Below, in pieces: positions 29,574 through 38,536 of a stretch of 64,000 bases of DNA. How positions within the stretch are numbered: position 1 is the first letter of the stretch; every line of letters begins with the position of its first letter. Under the pieces are notes generated by a model. The model saw only the letters and a program-made list of their open reading frames with translations. It searched no databases and was not told the origin of the DNA. This DNA is from Burkholderiales bacterium (GTDB lineage: Bacteria > Pseudomonadota > Gammaproteobacteria > Burkholderiales > SHXO01): assembly GCA_020854105.1 (NCBI GenBank), contig JADZGB010000031.1, forward strand, positions 310,001 to 374,000. Direction: 5' to 3'. Made by a program: the position numbers and the translations under genes.

Positions 29574-30769
29574 CCGTGCTGCGCATCATCGGCATCTTCG
29601 TCCTGGCCCACGTGGCCTTCGTGGGCGCGCGCCTGACCGGTACCCTGTACGCGCTCGCCAACAACGCCTCCACCTTCACCGTGGGCGTGATCGTCGCGCT
29701 GTTCTCGCTCATCCCGATGCTGGTCGCGGTGCACGCCGGACGCTGGCTGGATGCCGTCGGTCCCTGGCGTCCCCTGCTTGCCGGGGTGTCGCTGATGCTC
29801 GGCGGCCTGCTGCTGCCTGCGCTGTTTCCCTACGCGACTGCTGATGTCGCGCCGCTGCTGGTATGTTCCTGCCTGGTCGGCACCGGCTCGACCATCTCGC
29901 TGCTGGCCGTCCAGAAGGTGGTCGGCGAGCGCGCGGACCCGAACAACCGCGCGGCCGCGTTCTCCTGGCTGGCCCTGGGTGCCTCCGTGTCCGGCTTCGT
30001 CGGCCCGTTCGCGAGCGGCGCGCTGATCGACGTGCTCGGACACCGCGCGACCTACGGCGCGCTCATCGTCGTGATGCTCGGCGCGGTCTGGCTGCTGCGC
30101 GCCAATCGCGAACTGCTCTCGGCGCACAAGGGAAAGGAGCAGCCCGCTGCACCCATGCATCCGCTCGAGCTGCTGCGGCACACGGAGCTGCGGCGGGTGA
30201 TGATCACCACCGCGCTGGTGTCGATGTCATGGGATCTGCAGAGCTTCGTCATCCCGGTGCACGGGTCGGTGGTCGGGCTGTCGGCCTCGCAGATCGGCCT
30301 GGTCATGAGCAGCTTCGCGCTCGCGACCTTCGTCATCCGCCTGGCCATGCCGCAGCTCACCCGCCGCTTCTCGGAGTGGCAGGTGCTGATCTACACGCTG
30401 TTCAGTTCCGCCTTCGTGTTCGCACTGTTCCCCTTCTTCACCTCCCTCGCCCCGCTGCTCATCGTGGCCTTCCTGCTCGGCCTGGGCCTGGGGGCGGCGC
30501 AGCCGAACATCATGTCGCTGGTGCATTCGCGATCGCCACCCGGACGCGTCGGCGAGGCGCTGGGACTGCGCTCGACCATCATCAACAGCAGTCAGGTGGT
30601 CCTGCCGCTGGTGTTCGGCGCGTTCGGAGCGGTGCTGGGCGCCGCAGCCATGTTCTGGTCGATGGCCGCGATTGCCGGCGGCGGCGGTGCCGCCGCGATG
30701 CGCTGGGGCATGCATCGCCGGGACCGGCATGCACGGGCGTCCGTGTCCGAACCAGGGGAGTCGCCATGA
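29561..30769 (+). CDS. MFS transporter
   Basis: A 402-residue major facilitator with about twelve hydrophobic segments, a GRWLDAVGPWRPL loop after TM2 (motif-A position) and a Lys/Glu central loop (LLSAHKGKEQPAAP, about 187-200). TM5-6 and TM11-12 are Gly/Ala-rich. The substrate cannot be inferred. It follows the TRAP genes on the same strand and precedes the hydroxylase small subunits, so it may export or import a metabolite of the same pathway. ATG at 29561 has only a weak ribosome site, and a 42-codon ORF overlaps its start. Confidence 0.82.
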   Translation: MPSLAVLRIIGIFVLAHVAFVGARLTGTLYALANNASTFTVGVIVALFSLIPMLVAVHAGRWLDAVGPWRPLLAGVSLMLGGLLLPALFPYATADVAPLLVCSCLVGTGSTISLLAVQKVVGERADPNNRAAAFSWLALGASVSGFVGPFASGALIDVLGHRATYGALIVVMLGAVWLLRANRELLSAHKGKEQPAAPMHPLELLRHTELRRVMITTALVSMSWDLQSFVIPVHGSVVGLSASQIGLVMSSFALATFVIRLAMPQLTRRFSEWQVLIYTLFSSAFVFALFPFFTSLAPLLIVAFLLGLGLGAAQPNIMSLVHSRSPPGRVGEALGLRSTIINSSQVVLPLVFGAFGAVLGAAAMFWSMAAIAGGGGAAAMRWGMHRRDRHARASVSEPGESP

Positions 30770-30888
30770 GCACATGGCTCGGCCACCGTAGCTCGGCGGG
30801 CGCGCACGGCACTGGAGCACGCCGCCCTGCTCGCCAGCAGTGTCTCGCCAGGGTGCGGGGTCACCCAGCACCCTCGCCTGCAGCGTCT

Positions 30889-30917
30889 TTGTGCCGGCCG
30901 ACGGGGGACGGTAAACT
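30889..30917 (+). promoter_or_regulatory. Weak sigma70-like promoter before the hydroxylase small subunit
   Basis: TTGTGC (30889-30894) and TAAACT (30912-30917) are 17 bp apart and end 30 bp before the ATG of the 2Fe-2S subunit gene. Each hexamer matches consensus at four of six positions. Listed as a candidate only. Confidence 0.35.
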
Positions 30918-30947
30918 AGACCGGAATATCCGCTGAGAGACCCGACC

Positions 30948-31418
30948 ATGCCCGTCAAGCTTTCGATGACCGTCAATGGCAAGCCGGTCAGTGCCGAGGC
31001 CGAGCCCCGCACGCTGCTGGTGGACTTCATCCGCGACCAGCTGCGGCTGACCGGCACCCACATCGGCTGCGACACCGCGCAGTGCGGCGCGTGCACGATC
31101 CACCTGAACGGCAATGCCGTGAAGAGCTGCAACATGCTCGCGCTGCAGGCGCAGGGCGCGACGATCACCACCATCGAAGGCATCACCGGGCCGGACGGCT
31201 CGCTGCATCCGATGCAGGCCGCCTTCCGCGATCATCACGGTCTGCAGTGCGGCTACTGCACCCCCGGCATGGTGATGAGCGCCATCGACCTGGTGAAGCG
31301 CCACCCCCATCCTAGCGAGCAGACCATCCGCGCCGAACTGGACGGCAACCTGTGCCGCTGCACCGGCTATCACGGCATCGTGAAGGCGGTGGAAGCCGGC
31401 GCCAAGGCGATGGGCTGA
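30948..31418 (+). CDS. Molybdenum hydroxylase 2Fe-2S subunit (CoxS-like)
   Basis: A 156-residue protein with the two [2Fe-2S] centres of the xanthine oxidase family. The plant-type ferredoxin domain has [16 protein letters not shown] with a further cysteine in VKSCN (Cys about 41, 46, 49, 61). The all-helical domain has QCGYCTPGM and [11 protein letters not shown]. It shuttles electrons from the molybdenum centre to FAD in the medium subunit. Its length and motif spacing are standard. The medium subunit is encoded 23 bp downstream, and the probable large-subunit partner lies at 23781-26084 on the other strand. Confidence 0.93.
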   Translation: MPVKLSMTVNGKPVSAEAEPRTLLVDFIRDQLRLTGTHIGCDTAQCGACTIHLNGNAVKSCNMLALQAQGATITTIEGITGPDGSLHPMQAAFRDHHGLQCGYCTPGMVMSAIDLVKRHPHPSEQTIRAELDGNLCRCTGYHGIVKAVEAGAKAMG

Positions 31419-31441
31419 CGACGAGACGATCGAGGAGCGAC

Positions 31442-32242
31442 ATGTACGCATTCAACTACCACAAGGCGTCCAGTGTGGCCGATGCCGCCGCCAGGCTCTC
31501 CGCCGGTGTCGATGCGAAGCTGCTGGCGGGCGGACAGACCCTCATCGCGGCCCTGAAGATGCGCCTGGCCGCGCCGAGCGATCTCATCGATCTGGGCGGC
31601 ATCGCCGAGATGCGCGGCGTCCGGACCGAAGGCGGGAAGCTCGTGATCGGCGCCATGACGACGCACGCGCAAGTCGCCGCTTCGCAGGACGTGCGGCAGT
31701 CGATGCCGGCGCTGGCGGTGCTGGCCGCGAGCATCGGCGACCGCATGGTGCGCAACATGGGCACACTGGGCGGTTCGGTCGCCAATGCCGACCCCGCAGC
31801 CGACTATCCCGCCGCGGTGATCGGGCTCGGTGCCACCATCATCACCAACAAGCGCGGCATCGGCGCCGACGATTTCTTCAAGGGCATGTACGAGACCGCT
31901 CTCCAGCCGGGCGAGATCATCACCCAGGTTGCCTTCCCGATACCGCAGAAGTGCGGCTACGCCAAGTTCGCCAACCCGGCCTCGCGCTATGCCATCGTCG
32001 GCGTGTTGGTCGCGCAGACGGGCGGCGGCGTGCGCGTGGGCGTGACCGGCGCCGGCCCGTGCGCCTTCCGGGTGCCGGAGATGGAGAAGGCACTGGTGGC
32101 GAACTTCGCGCCCGATGCGGTGGCGAGCGTGAAGATCTCCCACACCAGCCTCAACAGCGACCTGCACGCCAGCGCGGAGTATCGCGCGCATCTGGTCGCT
32201 GTCATGGCCAAGCGCGCGGTAGCAGCGGCGCTGGGGCAGTAG
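31442..32242 (+). CDS. Molybdenum hydroxylase FAD-binding medium subunit (CoxM-like)
   Basis: A 266-residue subunit of the PCMH/vanillyl-alcohol-oxidase FAD fold. LLAGGQTLIAALKMRLAAP (about residues 24-42) is the first FAD-binding motif. The second, NMGTLGGSVANADPAADYP (about 105-123), contacts the diphosphate. The C-terminal region is shorter than in some family members but ends normally. It follows the 2Fe-2S subunit in the canonical S-M order; in CODH-type operons the large subunit would come next, but here that gene lies elsewhere. Confidence 0.92.
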   Translation: MYAFNYHKASSVADAAARLSAGVDAKLLAGGQTLIAALKMRLAAPSDLIDLGGIAEMRGVRTEGGKLVIGAMTTHAQVAASQDVRQSMPALAVLAASIGDRMVRNMGTLGGSVANADPAADYPAAVIGLGATIITNKRGIGADDFFKGMYETALQPGEIITQVAFPIPQKCGYAKFANPASRYAIVGVLVAQTGGGVRVGVTGAGPCAFRVPEMEKALVANFAPDAVASVKISHTSLNSDLHASAEYRAHLVAVMAKRAVAAALGQ

Positions 32243-32274
32243 GACGGGGCGTCTGCCCGGCGAAACCCGGGACC

Positions 32275-32425
32275 ATCGTCATCCCGGCGATAGCTGCATT
32301 ATTGTCATCCTGGCGATAGCCGCATTGTCGTCGTCCCGGCGAAAGCCGCATTGTCGTCATCCCGGCGAAAGCCGGGATCCAGAAAGCAGACCGCGGAAAT
32401 CCACCCCGGTCTTCGCCGGGATGAC
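32275..32425. repeat. Tandem REP-like units
   Basis: Four consecutive units of about 27 bp share GTCATCCCGGCGAAAGCCGCATT with variation. The last one closes as CCCGGCGAAAGCCGGGATCC and is followed by an inverted copy, CCCCGGTCTTCGCCGGGATGAC, near 32402-32425. It fills most of the 237-bp gap before the MoxR-type gene, which holds nothing else I can identify. Confidence 0.8.
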
Positions 32426-32479
32426 GGCGGTTTCCGGCCGACGGTTCTTACTCACTGCCCTCCTGGCTGATCGATTCTC

Positions 32480-33400
32480 GTGCCTCTTAACCCGGAACTG
32501 CCCGCCTCCATCGACGACACGCTCGCACTGCTCGCCGCGGGCGGCTACATCGCCGAGCGCAAGCTCGCCACCACGGTCTTCCTGGCCCTGCGCATGGGAC
32601 GCCCGCTGTTTCTCGAGGGCGAGGCCGGTGTGGGCAAGACCGAGATCGCCAAGGTCCTGGCCAGTACCCTCGGCCGCGAGTTGATCCGGCTGCAGTGCTA
32701 CGAGGGCCTCGACGTCGCCTCGGCGGTGTACGAGTGGAACTACCCGCGCCAGATGATCGAGATCCGGCTGGCCGAGGCAGCTGGCGCGGCCTCGCGCGAG
32801 GCGCTGGCGCAGGATCTGTTCTCGGAGCGCTTCCTGATCCGGCGCCCGCTGCTGCAGGCGCTGCAGGGGGAGCCCGGGGCAGCGCCGGTGCTGCTGATCG
32901 ACGAACTCGACCGCACCGACGAGCCGTTCGAGGCCTACCTGCTGGAAATCCTGTCGGACTTCCAGGCCACAATTCCCGAGATCGGCACGATCAAGGCGCG
33001 GGCCACGCCGATCGTGGTGATGACGTCCAACCGCACGCGCGAGATCCATGACGCGGTGAAGCGGCGCTGTCTGTACCACTGGGTGGATTATCCGAGCGCA
33101 CGCAGCGAACTGGAGATCCTCGCGCGCAAGGTACCGGGCGCCGCCGAGCGACTGTCGCGCGAGGTGGTGGCCTTCGTGCAGAAGCTGCGTGGCATGGATC
33201 TGTTCAAGGCGCCGGGCGTGGCCGAGACGCTGGACTGGTCTCGTGCGCTGATGGAACTGGACCGCATCGCGCTGGATCCCGAGACCATCGACTCGACGCT
33301 GGGTGCCCTGCTCAAGTACCAGGACGACATCGCGCGCGTGCAGGGCAGCGAGGCACAGCGGCTGCTGAGCGAACTGCGCGGCGAGACATCGGCGGCGTAG
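32480..33400 (+). CDS. MoxR-family AAA+ ATPase (CoxD-like)
   Basis: A 306-residue AAA+ ATPase. Walker A is GEAGVGKTE (about residues 48-56), Walker B is LLIDELDRTDE (about 138-148), and sensor-1 Asn is in VVMTSNRTRE. This matches CoxD/MoxR ATPases that remodel proteins during maturation of the molybdenum hydroxylase active site. Translation begins at GTG 32480. The next gene, 116 bp downstream, is a VWA protein, the classic MoxR partner, followed by a CoxG-type gene. The set D-E-G points to hydroxylase maturation. Confidence 0.88.
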   Translation: MPLNPELPASIDDTLALLAAGGYIAERKLATTVFLALRMGRPLFLEGEAGVGKTEIAKVLASTLGRELIRLQCYEGLDVASAVYEWNYPRQMIEIRLAEAAGAASREALAQDLFSERFLIRRPLLQALQGEPGAAPVLLIDELDRTDEPFEAYLLEILSDFQATIPEIGTIKARATPIVVMTSNRTREIHDAVKRRCLYHWVDYPSARSELEILARKVPGAAERLSREVVAFVQKLRGMDLFKAPGVAETLDWSRALMELDRIALDPETIDSTLGALLKYQDDIARVQGSEAQRLLSELRGETSAA

Positions 33401-33516
33401 GGCGTGCGCGATGCGCTCACGCACGCTGCAGGGGGCGCAGTTCCGGCGCCGGGCCGGAACCCCGTGAACGGGGCATCCTCCATCCTGCACTGCGGCGTTC
33501 GCCGGAAGGGCGTAGC

Positions 33517-34686
33517 GTGAACCTCGCCGCCAACGTCATGCACTTCGCCCGCATCCTGCGCGGCGCCGGCATTCCGGTCGGTCCCGACCGCGTCATCGAC
33601 GCCTTGCGCGCGCTGGAGGTCACGGGTATCTCGGATCGGCAAGATTTCTACTGGACGCTGGCCAGCCTCTTCCTCGACCGGCGCGAGCAGTTCGAGCTGT
33701 TCGATCAGGCCTTCGACGTCTTCTGGCGAAATCCTCGGCTGCTCGAGCGCGCGATGGCACTGAAGCTGTCCGCAGTGGAGAATCGCGATCCGGATGCACC
33801 GAAGCCTTCCAGCCGCATCGTCGACCCGCTGGCAGCGATCGCCCGCATCGAGCAGGCACCCGAACCCGACGATGAGCAGGATGCGACGTTCACCTCGTCG
33901 GCGCGCGAGCGCCTGTACAAGGCCGACTTCGAGACCATGACTGCATCCGAGCTGGCGCAGGCGAAGAGGCTGATCGCCGGTCTGCGTCTGCCGATTCCGC
34001 AGGTGCGTACGCGCCGCCTGCATCCGGATGCGCGCGGCGATCGCGTCGATCTGCGCGCCACCCTGCGCGCGAGCGTGCGCGGGGCGACCGACCTCATCCC
34101 GCTGCGTCGCTGCGCGATCCAGCGCCGGCATCCGCCGCTGGTGATCCTGTGCGACATCTCCGGCTCGATGAGCCGCTACGCGCGCATGCTGCTGCACTTC
34201 CTGCACGCGATCACCGGCGACCGGGACCGCGTGCACACCTTCCTGTTCGGGACACGGCTCACCAACGTCACCCGCCATCTGCGTCACCGCGACGTGGACA
34301 TCGCGCTGGCCGGCATCGTGCTGGCGGTAGAGGACTGGTCCGGCGGCACGCGCATCGGCACCACACTGCACGAGTTCAACCTGCGCTGGTCGCGCCGGGT
34401 GCTGGGACAGAACGCAGCGGTCCTGATGATCACCGACGGACTGGACCGCGACCAGCAGTCCATCCTGGACGCGGAGATGGCGCGTCTGCGCCGCTCGTGC
34501 CGGCGGCTGCTGTGGCTCAATCCACTTCTGCGCTTCGAGGGCTTCCAGCCGCGCGCTGCCGGCATGCGCGCCATGCTCCCGCACGTCGATGCCCTGCTTC
34601 CGGCGCACAATATCGACAGTCTCGCCGGGCTCGCGCAGGCGCTGTCCGGCGCTCACGAGTTCCCTGGAGTCAATGCATGGAAATGA
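33517..34686 (+). CDS. VWA-domain protein (CoxE-like)
   Basis: A 389-residue protein with an N-terminal CoxE-type helical region (NLAANVMHFARILRGAGIPV, then YWTLASLFLDRREQFELFDQ) and a C-terminal von Willebrand A domain. Its MIDAS motif ILCDISGSMSRYARML is intact (DxSxS, near residue 211), and VLMITDGLDRDQQ supplies the later acidic site. Such proteins work with MoxR/CoxD ATPases as adaptors that bring client proteins to the ATPase ring. The stop codon overlaps the start of the CoxG-like gene. Ribosome site weak. Confidence 0.88.
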   Translation: MNLAANVMHFARILRGAGIPVGPDRVIDALRALEVTGISDRQDFYWTLASLFLDRREQFELFDQAFDVFWRNPRLLERAMALKLSAVENRDPDAPKPSSRIVDPLAAIARIEQAPEPDDEQDATFTSSARERLYKADFETMTASELAQAKRLIAGLRLPIPQVRTRRLHPDARGDRVDLRATLRASVRGATDLIPLRRCAIQRRHPPLVILCDISGSMSRYARMLLHFLHAITGDRDRVHTFLFGTRLTNVTRHLRHRDVDIALAGIVLAVEDWSGGTRIGTTLHEFNLRWSRRVLGQNAAVLMITDGLDRDQQSILDAEMARLRRSCRRLLWLNPLLRFEGFQPRAAGMRAMLPHVDALLPAHNIDSLAGLAQALSGAHEFPGVNAWK

Positions 34687-35240
34687 CCGGTTCGCAGCGT
34701 ATCGCGCTGCCGCAGCAACGCGTGTGGGACGCGCTCAACGACCCCGAGATCCTCAAGGCCTGCATCCCCGGCTGCGACAGCGTGGAGCGAACAGCCGACA
34801 ACGAGTACCGCATCGCCATGACTGCAGCCGTCGGTCCGGTCAAGGCGCGCTTCAACGGCAAGCTCGTGCTCTCCAACGTCAATCCCCCGCAGTCGTACAC
34901 GCTGTCCTTCGAGGGATCAGGCGGCGCAGCCGGCTTCGGCAAGGGCGGCAGCGACGTGCGTCTGCGGCCCGAGGGTGCCGAGACGGTGCTCGACTACACG
35001 GCCAGGGCCACGGTCGGCGGCAAGCTCGCGCAGGTCGGCTCGCGCCTGATCGACGGCGTGGCAAAGAAGATGGCCCAGGACTTCTTCACCCGCTTCAACG
35101 CCACCGTGGCGCCGGCGGCGGCAGGCGAGCAGGCGCCCGGACACGCCGCCGAGGACGTGCGCGGCCCCTGGATCTGGGTCGTGCTCGCCGGCCTGGCCGT
35201 CGCCCTGTATGCCGTCTGGGCAATGCGCCATGCGCTGTAA
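34677..35240 (+). CDS. CoxG-like SRPBCC family protein with C-terminal membrane anchor
   Basis: A 187-residue CoxG-type protein. The SRPBCC/START-like domain occupies about residues 1-145 (MEMTGSQRIALPQQRVWDAL, then FEGSGGAAGFGKGGSDV). A single C-terminal hydrophobic helix (WIWVVLAGLAVALYAVWAM) would anchor it. CoxG attaches CO dehydrogenase to the membrane in Afipia, so a comparable anchoring or lipid/quinone role is likely here. The gene overlaps the CoxE-like gene by 10 bp, so it is translationally coupled. There are two adjacent ATGs (34677 and 34683). Confidence 0.85.
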   Translation: MEMTGSQRIALPQQRVWDALNDPEILKACIPGCDSVERTADNEYRIAMTAAVGPVKARFNGKLVLSNVNPPQSYTLSFEGSGGAAGFGKGGSDVRLRPEGAETVLDYTARATVGGKLAQVGSRLIDGVAKKMAQDFFTRFNATVAPAAAGEQAPGHAAEDVRGPWIWVVLAGLAVALYAVWAMRHAL

Positions 35241-35303
35241 TCCCGCCGCCCCGGCGCTGATCTAGAATCACGGGTTCACCAGATCGCAATCACGGGAGAA
35301 GCA

Positions 35304-36056
35304 ATGAACAGACTCGATCTCAACGGCCGCGTGTGCATCGTCACCGGCGGTGTATCCGGCATCGGGCTGGCCATCGCCCGGCGCATGGCCGATTCGGGCG
35401 CATCCATCAGCCTGTGGGATCGCGATGCGGCCGCACTGGAGAAGGTGGCCCGGGAACTGTCGGCCAAGGCGAAGGTGCATACGGCGCAGGTCGACATCTC
35501 CAGCTACGAGCAGGTGCAGACCGCCGCCAGGGCCACGGCCGCGCACTTCGGCCGGATCGACGTGCTGGTGAATTCTGCCGGCGTGGCCGGCAAGAACGCG
35601 ATGGTGTGGGAGTATCCCGTCGACGAGTGGATCCGCGTGCACGACATCAATATTCACGGCACGTTCTACACCTGCCGCGAGGTGGTGCCGCACATGCAGA
35701 AGAACGGCTACGGACGCATCGTCAACATCGCCTCGATCGCGGGCAAGGAAGGCAATCCCACGGCGTCCTCGTACAGTTCGTCCAAGGCCGCGGTGATCGG
35801 CTTCACCAAGTCGCTGGGCAAGGAACTGGCCAAGCAGAACATCACGGTGAACTGCGTGACGCCGGCCGCGGTGAAGACTCCCATCCTCGAGCAGGTGACC
35901 CAGGCGCACATCGACTACATGCTGCAGAAGATCCCCATGGGCCGCCTCGGCCTGGTCGAGGAGATCGCCGCCATGGTGTGCTGGCTGTGTACCGAGGACA
36001 CCTCGTTCACCACGGGTGGCGTGTTCGATCTGTCCGGGGGGCGCGCGACGTATTGA
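35304..36056 (+). CDS. SDR family oxidoreductase
   Basis: A 250-residue classical SDR. TGGVSGIG (14-21) is the cofactor motif, LWDRD (about 37-41) at the end of beta-2 suggests NAD, NSAG replaces the usual NNAG, and the catalytic Ser is in IASIAG with Tyr/Lys in SSYSSSKAAV. It closely resembles the SDR at 40941 (shared MNR-DL-G start, ASIAGK and a GG-F-D-GGR C-terminus), so the two flank this gene set as paralogues. The first gene of a probable operon with the alcohol dehydrogenase and Ldh2-type genes. The substrate is unknown. Confidence 0.88.
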   Translation: MNRLDLNGRVCIVTGGVSGIGLAIARRMADSGASISLWDRDAAALEKVARELSAKAKVHTAQVDISSYEQVQTAARATAAHFGRIDVLVNSAGVAGKNAMVWEYPVDEWIRVHDINIHGTFYTCREVVPHMQKNGYGRIVNIASIAGKEGNPTASSYSSSKAAVIGFTKSLGKELAKQNITVNCVTPAAVKTPILEQVTQAHIDYMLQKIPMGRLGLVEEIAAMVCWLCTEDTSFTTGGVFDLSGGRATY

Positions 36057-36141
36057 GGCAACTCGTCCGCGGCGCACTGCCTCGGTGACAGGCGATTCGT
36101 GATTGCCGATGGGCGCGCCACCACTGCGGTAATCACGATCA

Positions 36142-36172
36142 CCCCGGATCCCGGCGCAGGCCGGGATGACGA
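36142..36172. repeat. Single REP-like unit
   Basis: CGGATCCCGGC-GCAG-GCCGGGATGACG lies between the SDR and alcohol dehydrogenase genes, with 6-8 bp complementary arms, and belongs to the same family as the other REP-like arrays in the window. Flanking it are direct/inverted copies of GCGATTCGTGATTGC and GCGAATCACGAATTGC. Confidence 0.7.
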
Positions 36173-36202
36173 CACTCTGCGAATCACGAATTGCGAGCGA
36201 AC

Positions 36203-37327
36203 ATGAAGATCAAAGCCGCCCTCATCCGTCAGATCGGCCTCCCGCAGCCGTATGCACAGAGCAAGCCCCTCTCGATCGAGGAGGTCGACCTCGATGCGCC
36301 CGGTGAGCGCGAGGTACTGGTGCGCGTGCGCGCGGCAAGCCTGTGCCACTCGGATCTGTCCACCATCAACGGCGACCGTCCCCGGCAGATGCCGATGGTG
36401 CTGGGCCACGAGGCGGCAGGCGAAGTCGTGGAGTGCGGACCGGGCGTGCACGACCTGAAGCCGGGCGATCACGTGGTGATGGTGTTCGCGCCAAGCTGCG
36501 GGGAGTGCATCGCGTGCCAGGAAGGCCATCCCGGTCGCTGCGAACCGGGGCAGAAGGCCAACGGTGCGGGCGCGCTGCTGGGCGGCGCGATCCGGCTGAG
36601 CCAGAACGGCCAGCCCGTCTACCACCACGTAGGCGTGTCCGCTTTCGCCGAGTACGCGGTGGTCAACCGCGGCTCGGTGGTGAAGATCGATTCCACCTTG
36701 CCCTTCGACGAGGCGGCGCTGTTCGGCTGCGCCGTGCTGACCGGCGTGGGCGCGGCGCTCAACACCGCCCAGGTCTTCCCCGGCGCCCGGGTCGGCGTGG
36801 TGGGACTGGGCGGCGTGGGACTGAATGCGTTGTTCGGGGCCAAGGTGGCGGGTGCGAGCCGCATCGTCGCCATCGACGTCCACGACGACAAGCTCGTCCT
36901 GGCGAAGAAGCTCGGCGCCACCGACACGGTGAACGCCAAGGACGCCGATGCGATCCAGAAGGTGAAGGACCTGACCGGCGGCGGCGTCGATTTCGGCTTC
37001 GAGATGGCGGGTTCGGTGCAGGCAATGGAACTGGCCTACCGCATCACCCGCCGCGGCGGCACGACAGTGACCGCAGGATTGCCGCATCCCGACGCACGCT
37101 GGCAACTCCAGCACGTCAATCTGACGGCAGAAGAGCGGACGGTCAAGGGCAGCTACGTCGGCTCCTGCGTACCGCCGCGCGACATGCCGCGCTACATCGA
37201 GCTCTACCGCAACGGCATGCTGCCGGTGAACATGCTCATGAGCGATCACGTCGGGCTCGAGCAGATCAACGAGGGTTTCGACAACCTGGCCTCCGGGCAT
37301 ACCGTGCGCCAGATCGTGATGCTCTAG
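36203..37327 (+). CDS. Zinc-dependent alcohol dehydrogenase
   Basis: A 374-residue medium-chain alcohol dehydrogenase. Catalytic zinc ligands are in SLCHSDLS (about 43-50) and GHEAAGEV; the structural zinc loop CGECIACQEGHPGRC carries four cysteines. The Rossmann motif GLGGVGLNA (about 198-206) precedes VAIDVHDDK, whose Asp favours NAD(H). The length and motif set resemble class III-like/AdhC enzymes. It would interconvert a primary alcohol and aldehyde. Start at ATG 36203 (MKIKAALI); a TTG 12 bp earlier is possible. It lies between an SDR and an Ldh2-type gene in one direction. Confidence 0.9.
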   Translation: MKIKAALIRQIGLPQPYAQSKPLSIEEVDLDAPGEREVLVRVRAASLCHSDLSTINGDRPRQMPMVLGHEAAGEVVECGPGVHDLKPGDHVVMVFAPSCGECIACQEGHPGRCEPGQKANGAGALLGGAIRLSQNGQPVYHHVGVSAFAEYAVVNRGSVVKIDSTLPFDEAALFGCAVLTGVGAALNTAQVFPGARVGVVGLGGVGLNALFGAKVAGASRIVAIDVHDDKLVLAKKLGATDTVNAKDADAIQKVKDLTGGGVDFGFEMAGSVQAMELAYRITRRGGTTVTAGLPHPDARWQLQHVNLTAEERTVKGSYVGSCVPPRDMPRYIELYRNGMLPVNMLMSDHVGLEQINEGFDNLASGHTVRQIVML

Positions 37328-37340
37328 ACAGTAAAACCTC

Positions 37341-37430
37341 GCCACAGAGGACACAGAGAGAAGAGCGTTGCCGCAACTGCCATGCAGCGGGTTGGCGGCG
37401 ATACAGGTCCTTCTCTGTGTTCTCTGTGGC
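37341..37430. repeat. CACAGAG-type inverted repeat before the Ldh2 gene
   Basis: GCCACAGAGGACACAGAGAGAAG (left arm, 37341-37363) is mirrored by CTTCTCTGTGTTCTCTGTGGC (right arm, 37410-37430), 46 bp apart. The elements resemble CACAGAG-type repeats seen in many proteobacterial genomes. The right arm ends immediately before the possible start codons of the next gene, so it forms its leader. Confidence 0.8.
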
Positions 37431-37441
37431 ATGAAATGTTC

Positions 37442-38500
37442 ATGACCTCACGCTACGCCGCGCAGGACCTCCTGCACTTCGCCACTGCGCTTCTGGAGCG
37501 AGCCGGGCTCGATCACGACAAGGCTGGCATCGTTGCCGACATCCTGCTCGAAGGGGACCTGCTCGGCCACGATACCCACGGTCTGCACCTGCTCGCGCCC
37601 TATCTCGGGGAACTCGAGCGCGGATCGATGACGAAGACGGGCCGGCAGGTCGTGCTGCACGACAAGCCAGCCGCGCTCACCTGGGACGGCCGCCGGCTGC
37701 CGGGGCCCTGGCTCGTCGCCACCGCCATCGACGAGGCACTTCCGCGCGCGAGGGATTTCGGCAGCTGCTCGGTGGCGATCCGGCGCAGTCACCACATCGC
37801 CTGTCTGGCCGCCTATCTCGGGCGCGTCACCGATCAGGGCATGGCGATCGTGCTGACCAGTTCCGATCCGAACAATCGCGGCGTCGCCCCGCACGGCGGG
37901 CGGCGCGGCGTGTACACGCCCAATCCGATCGCGGCCGGGTGGCCCACCGGCGGCGACCCGGTGCTGATCGACGTCTCCACCTCGATCAGCACCAACGGCA
38001 TGAACATGCGCCTACGCGCGGAAGGCAGGAAGTTTCCCGGCCAGTGGATGATCGACAACGAGGGCAATCCGACGGACGATCCTGCAGCCGCGCGAACCGA
38101 TCCGCCCGGCGCGCTGCTGCCGCTGGGCGGAGTCGAGTCCGGCCACAAGGGCTATGCTCTGGGACTGCTGGTCGAGATGCTCACGCAAGGTCTCGCCGGC
38201 GACGGCCGCGCCGACCCGCAACTGGGCTGGAGCGCGAATGTATTTCTGCAGATCTTCGATCCCGCGGCGTTCGCCGGCTACCACGACTTCGTGCGTCAGA
38301 CCGCGTTCCTCGCCGCCGCCTGTCGCGATACGCCGCCGCGTCCCGGCTTCGACAGGGTGCGCCTGCCGGGCGAACGCGCGCTGCAGCGGCGCACCGTCCA
38401 ACTGCTGGACGGCGTCAGCCTGCACCCCTCCATCATGCCCGCGCTCGCTCCGTGGGCCGGGAAACTGGGCAGCGCTGCGCCGGCGCCGCTGGCCGCCTGA
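37442..38500 (+). CDS. Malate/L-lactate (Ldh2) family dehydrogenase
   Basis: A 352-residue NAD(P)-dependent oxidoreductase of the Ldh2/ureidoglycolate-type fold, distinct from classical LDH/MDH. Features include LLEGDLLGHDTHGLHLLAPY near residue 28, SVAIRRSHHIACLAAYLGRV (catalytic histidine region), and GVAPHGGRRGVYTPNPIAAG. VESGHKGYALGLLVEMLTQG is the characteristic C-terminal segment. Members reduce 2-oxo acids or oxidise 2-hydroxy acids such as sulfolactate, malate or ureidoglycolate. Two ATGs in frame (37436 and 37442) are possible. Next to the alcohol dehydrogenase and an EamA exporter it fits oxidation of a hydroxy acid. Confidence 0.86.
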   Translation: MTSRYAAQDLLHFATALLERAGLDHDKAGIVADILLEGDLLGHDTHGLHLLAPYLGELERGSMTKTGRQVVLHDKPAALTWDGRRLPGPWLVATAIDEALPRARDFGSCSVAIRRSHHIACLAAYLGRVTDQGMAIVLTSSDPNNRGVAPHGGRRGVYTPNPIAAGWPTGGDPVLIDVSTSISTNGMNMRLRAEGRKFPGQWMIDNEGNPTDDPAAARTDPPGALLPLGGVESGHKGYALGLLVEMLTQGLAGDGRADPQLGWSANVFLQIFDPAAFAGYHDFVRQTAFLAAACRDTPPRPGFDRVRLPGERALQRRTVQLLDGVSLHPSIMPALAPWAGKLGSAAPAPLAA

Positions 38501-38536
38501 ACCGCGGCATGTACCTCACGTGTCCACGCCAGCCCC

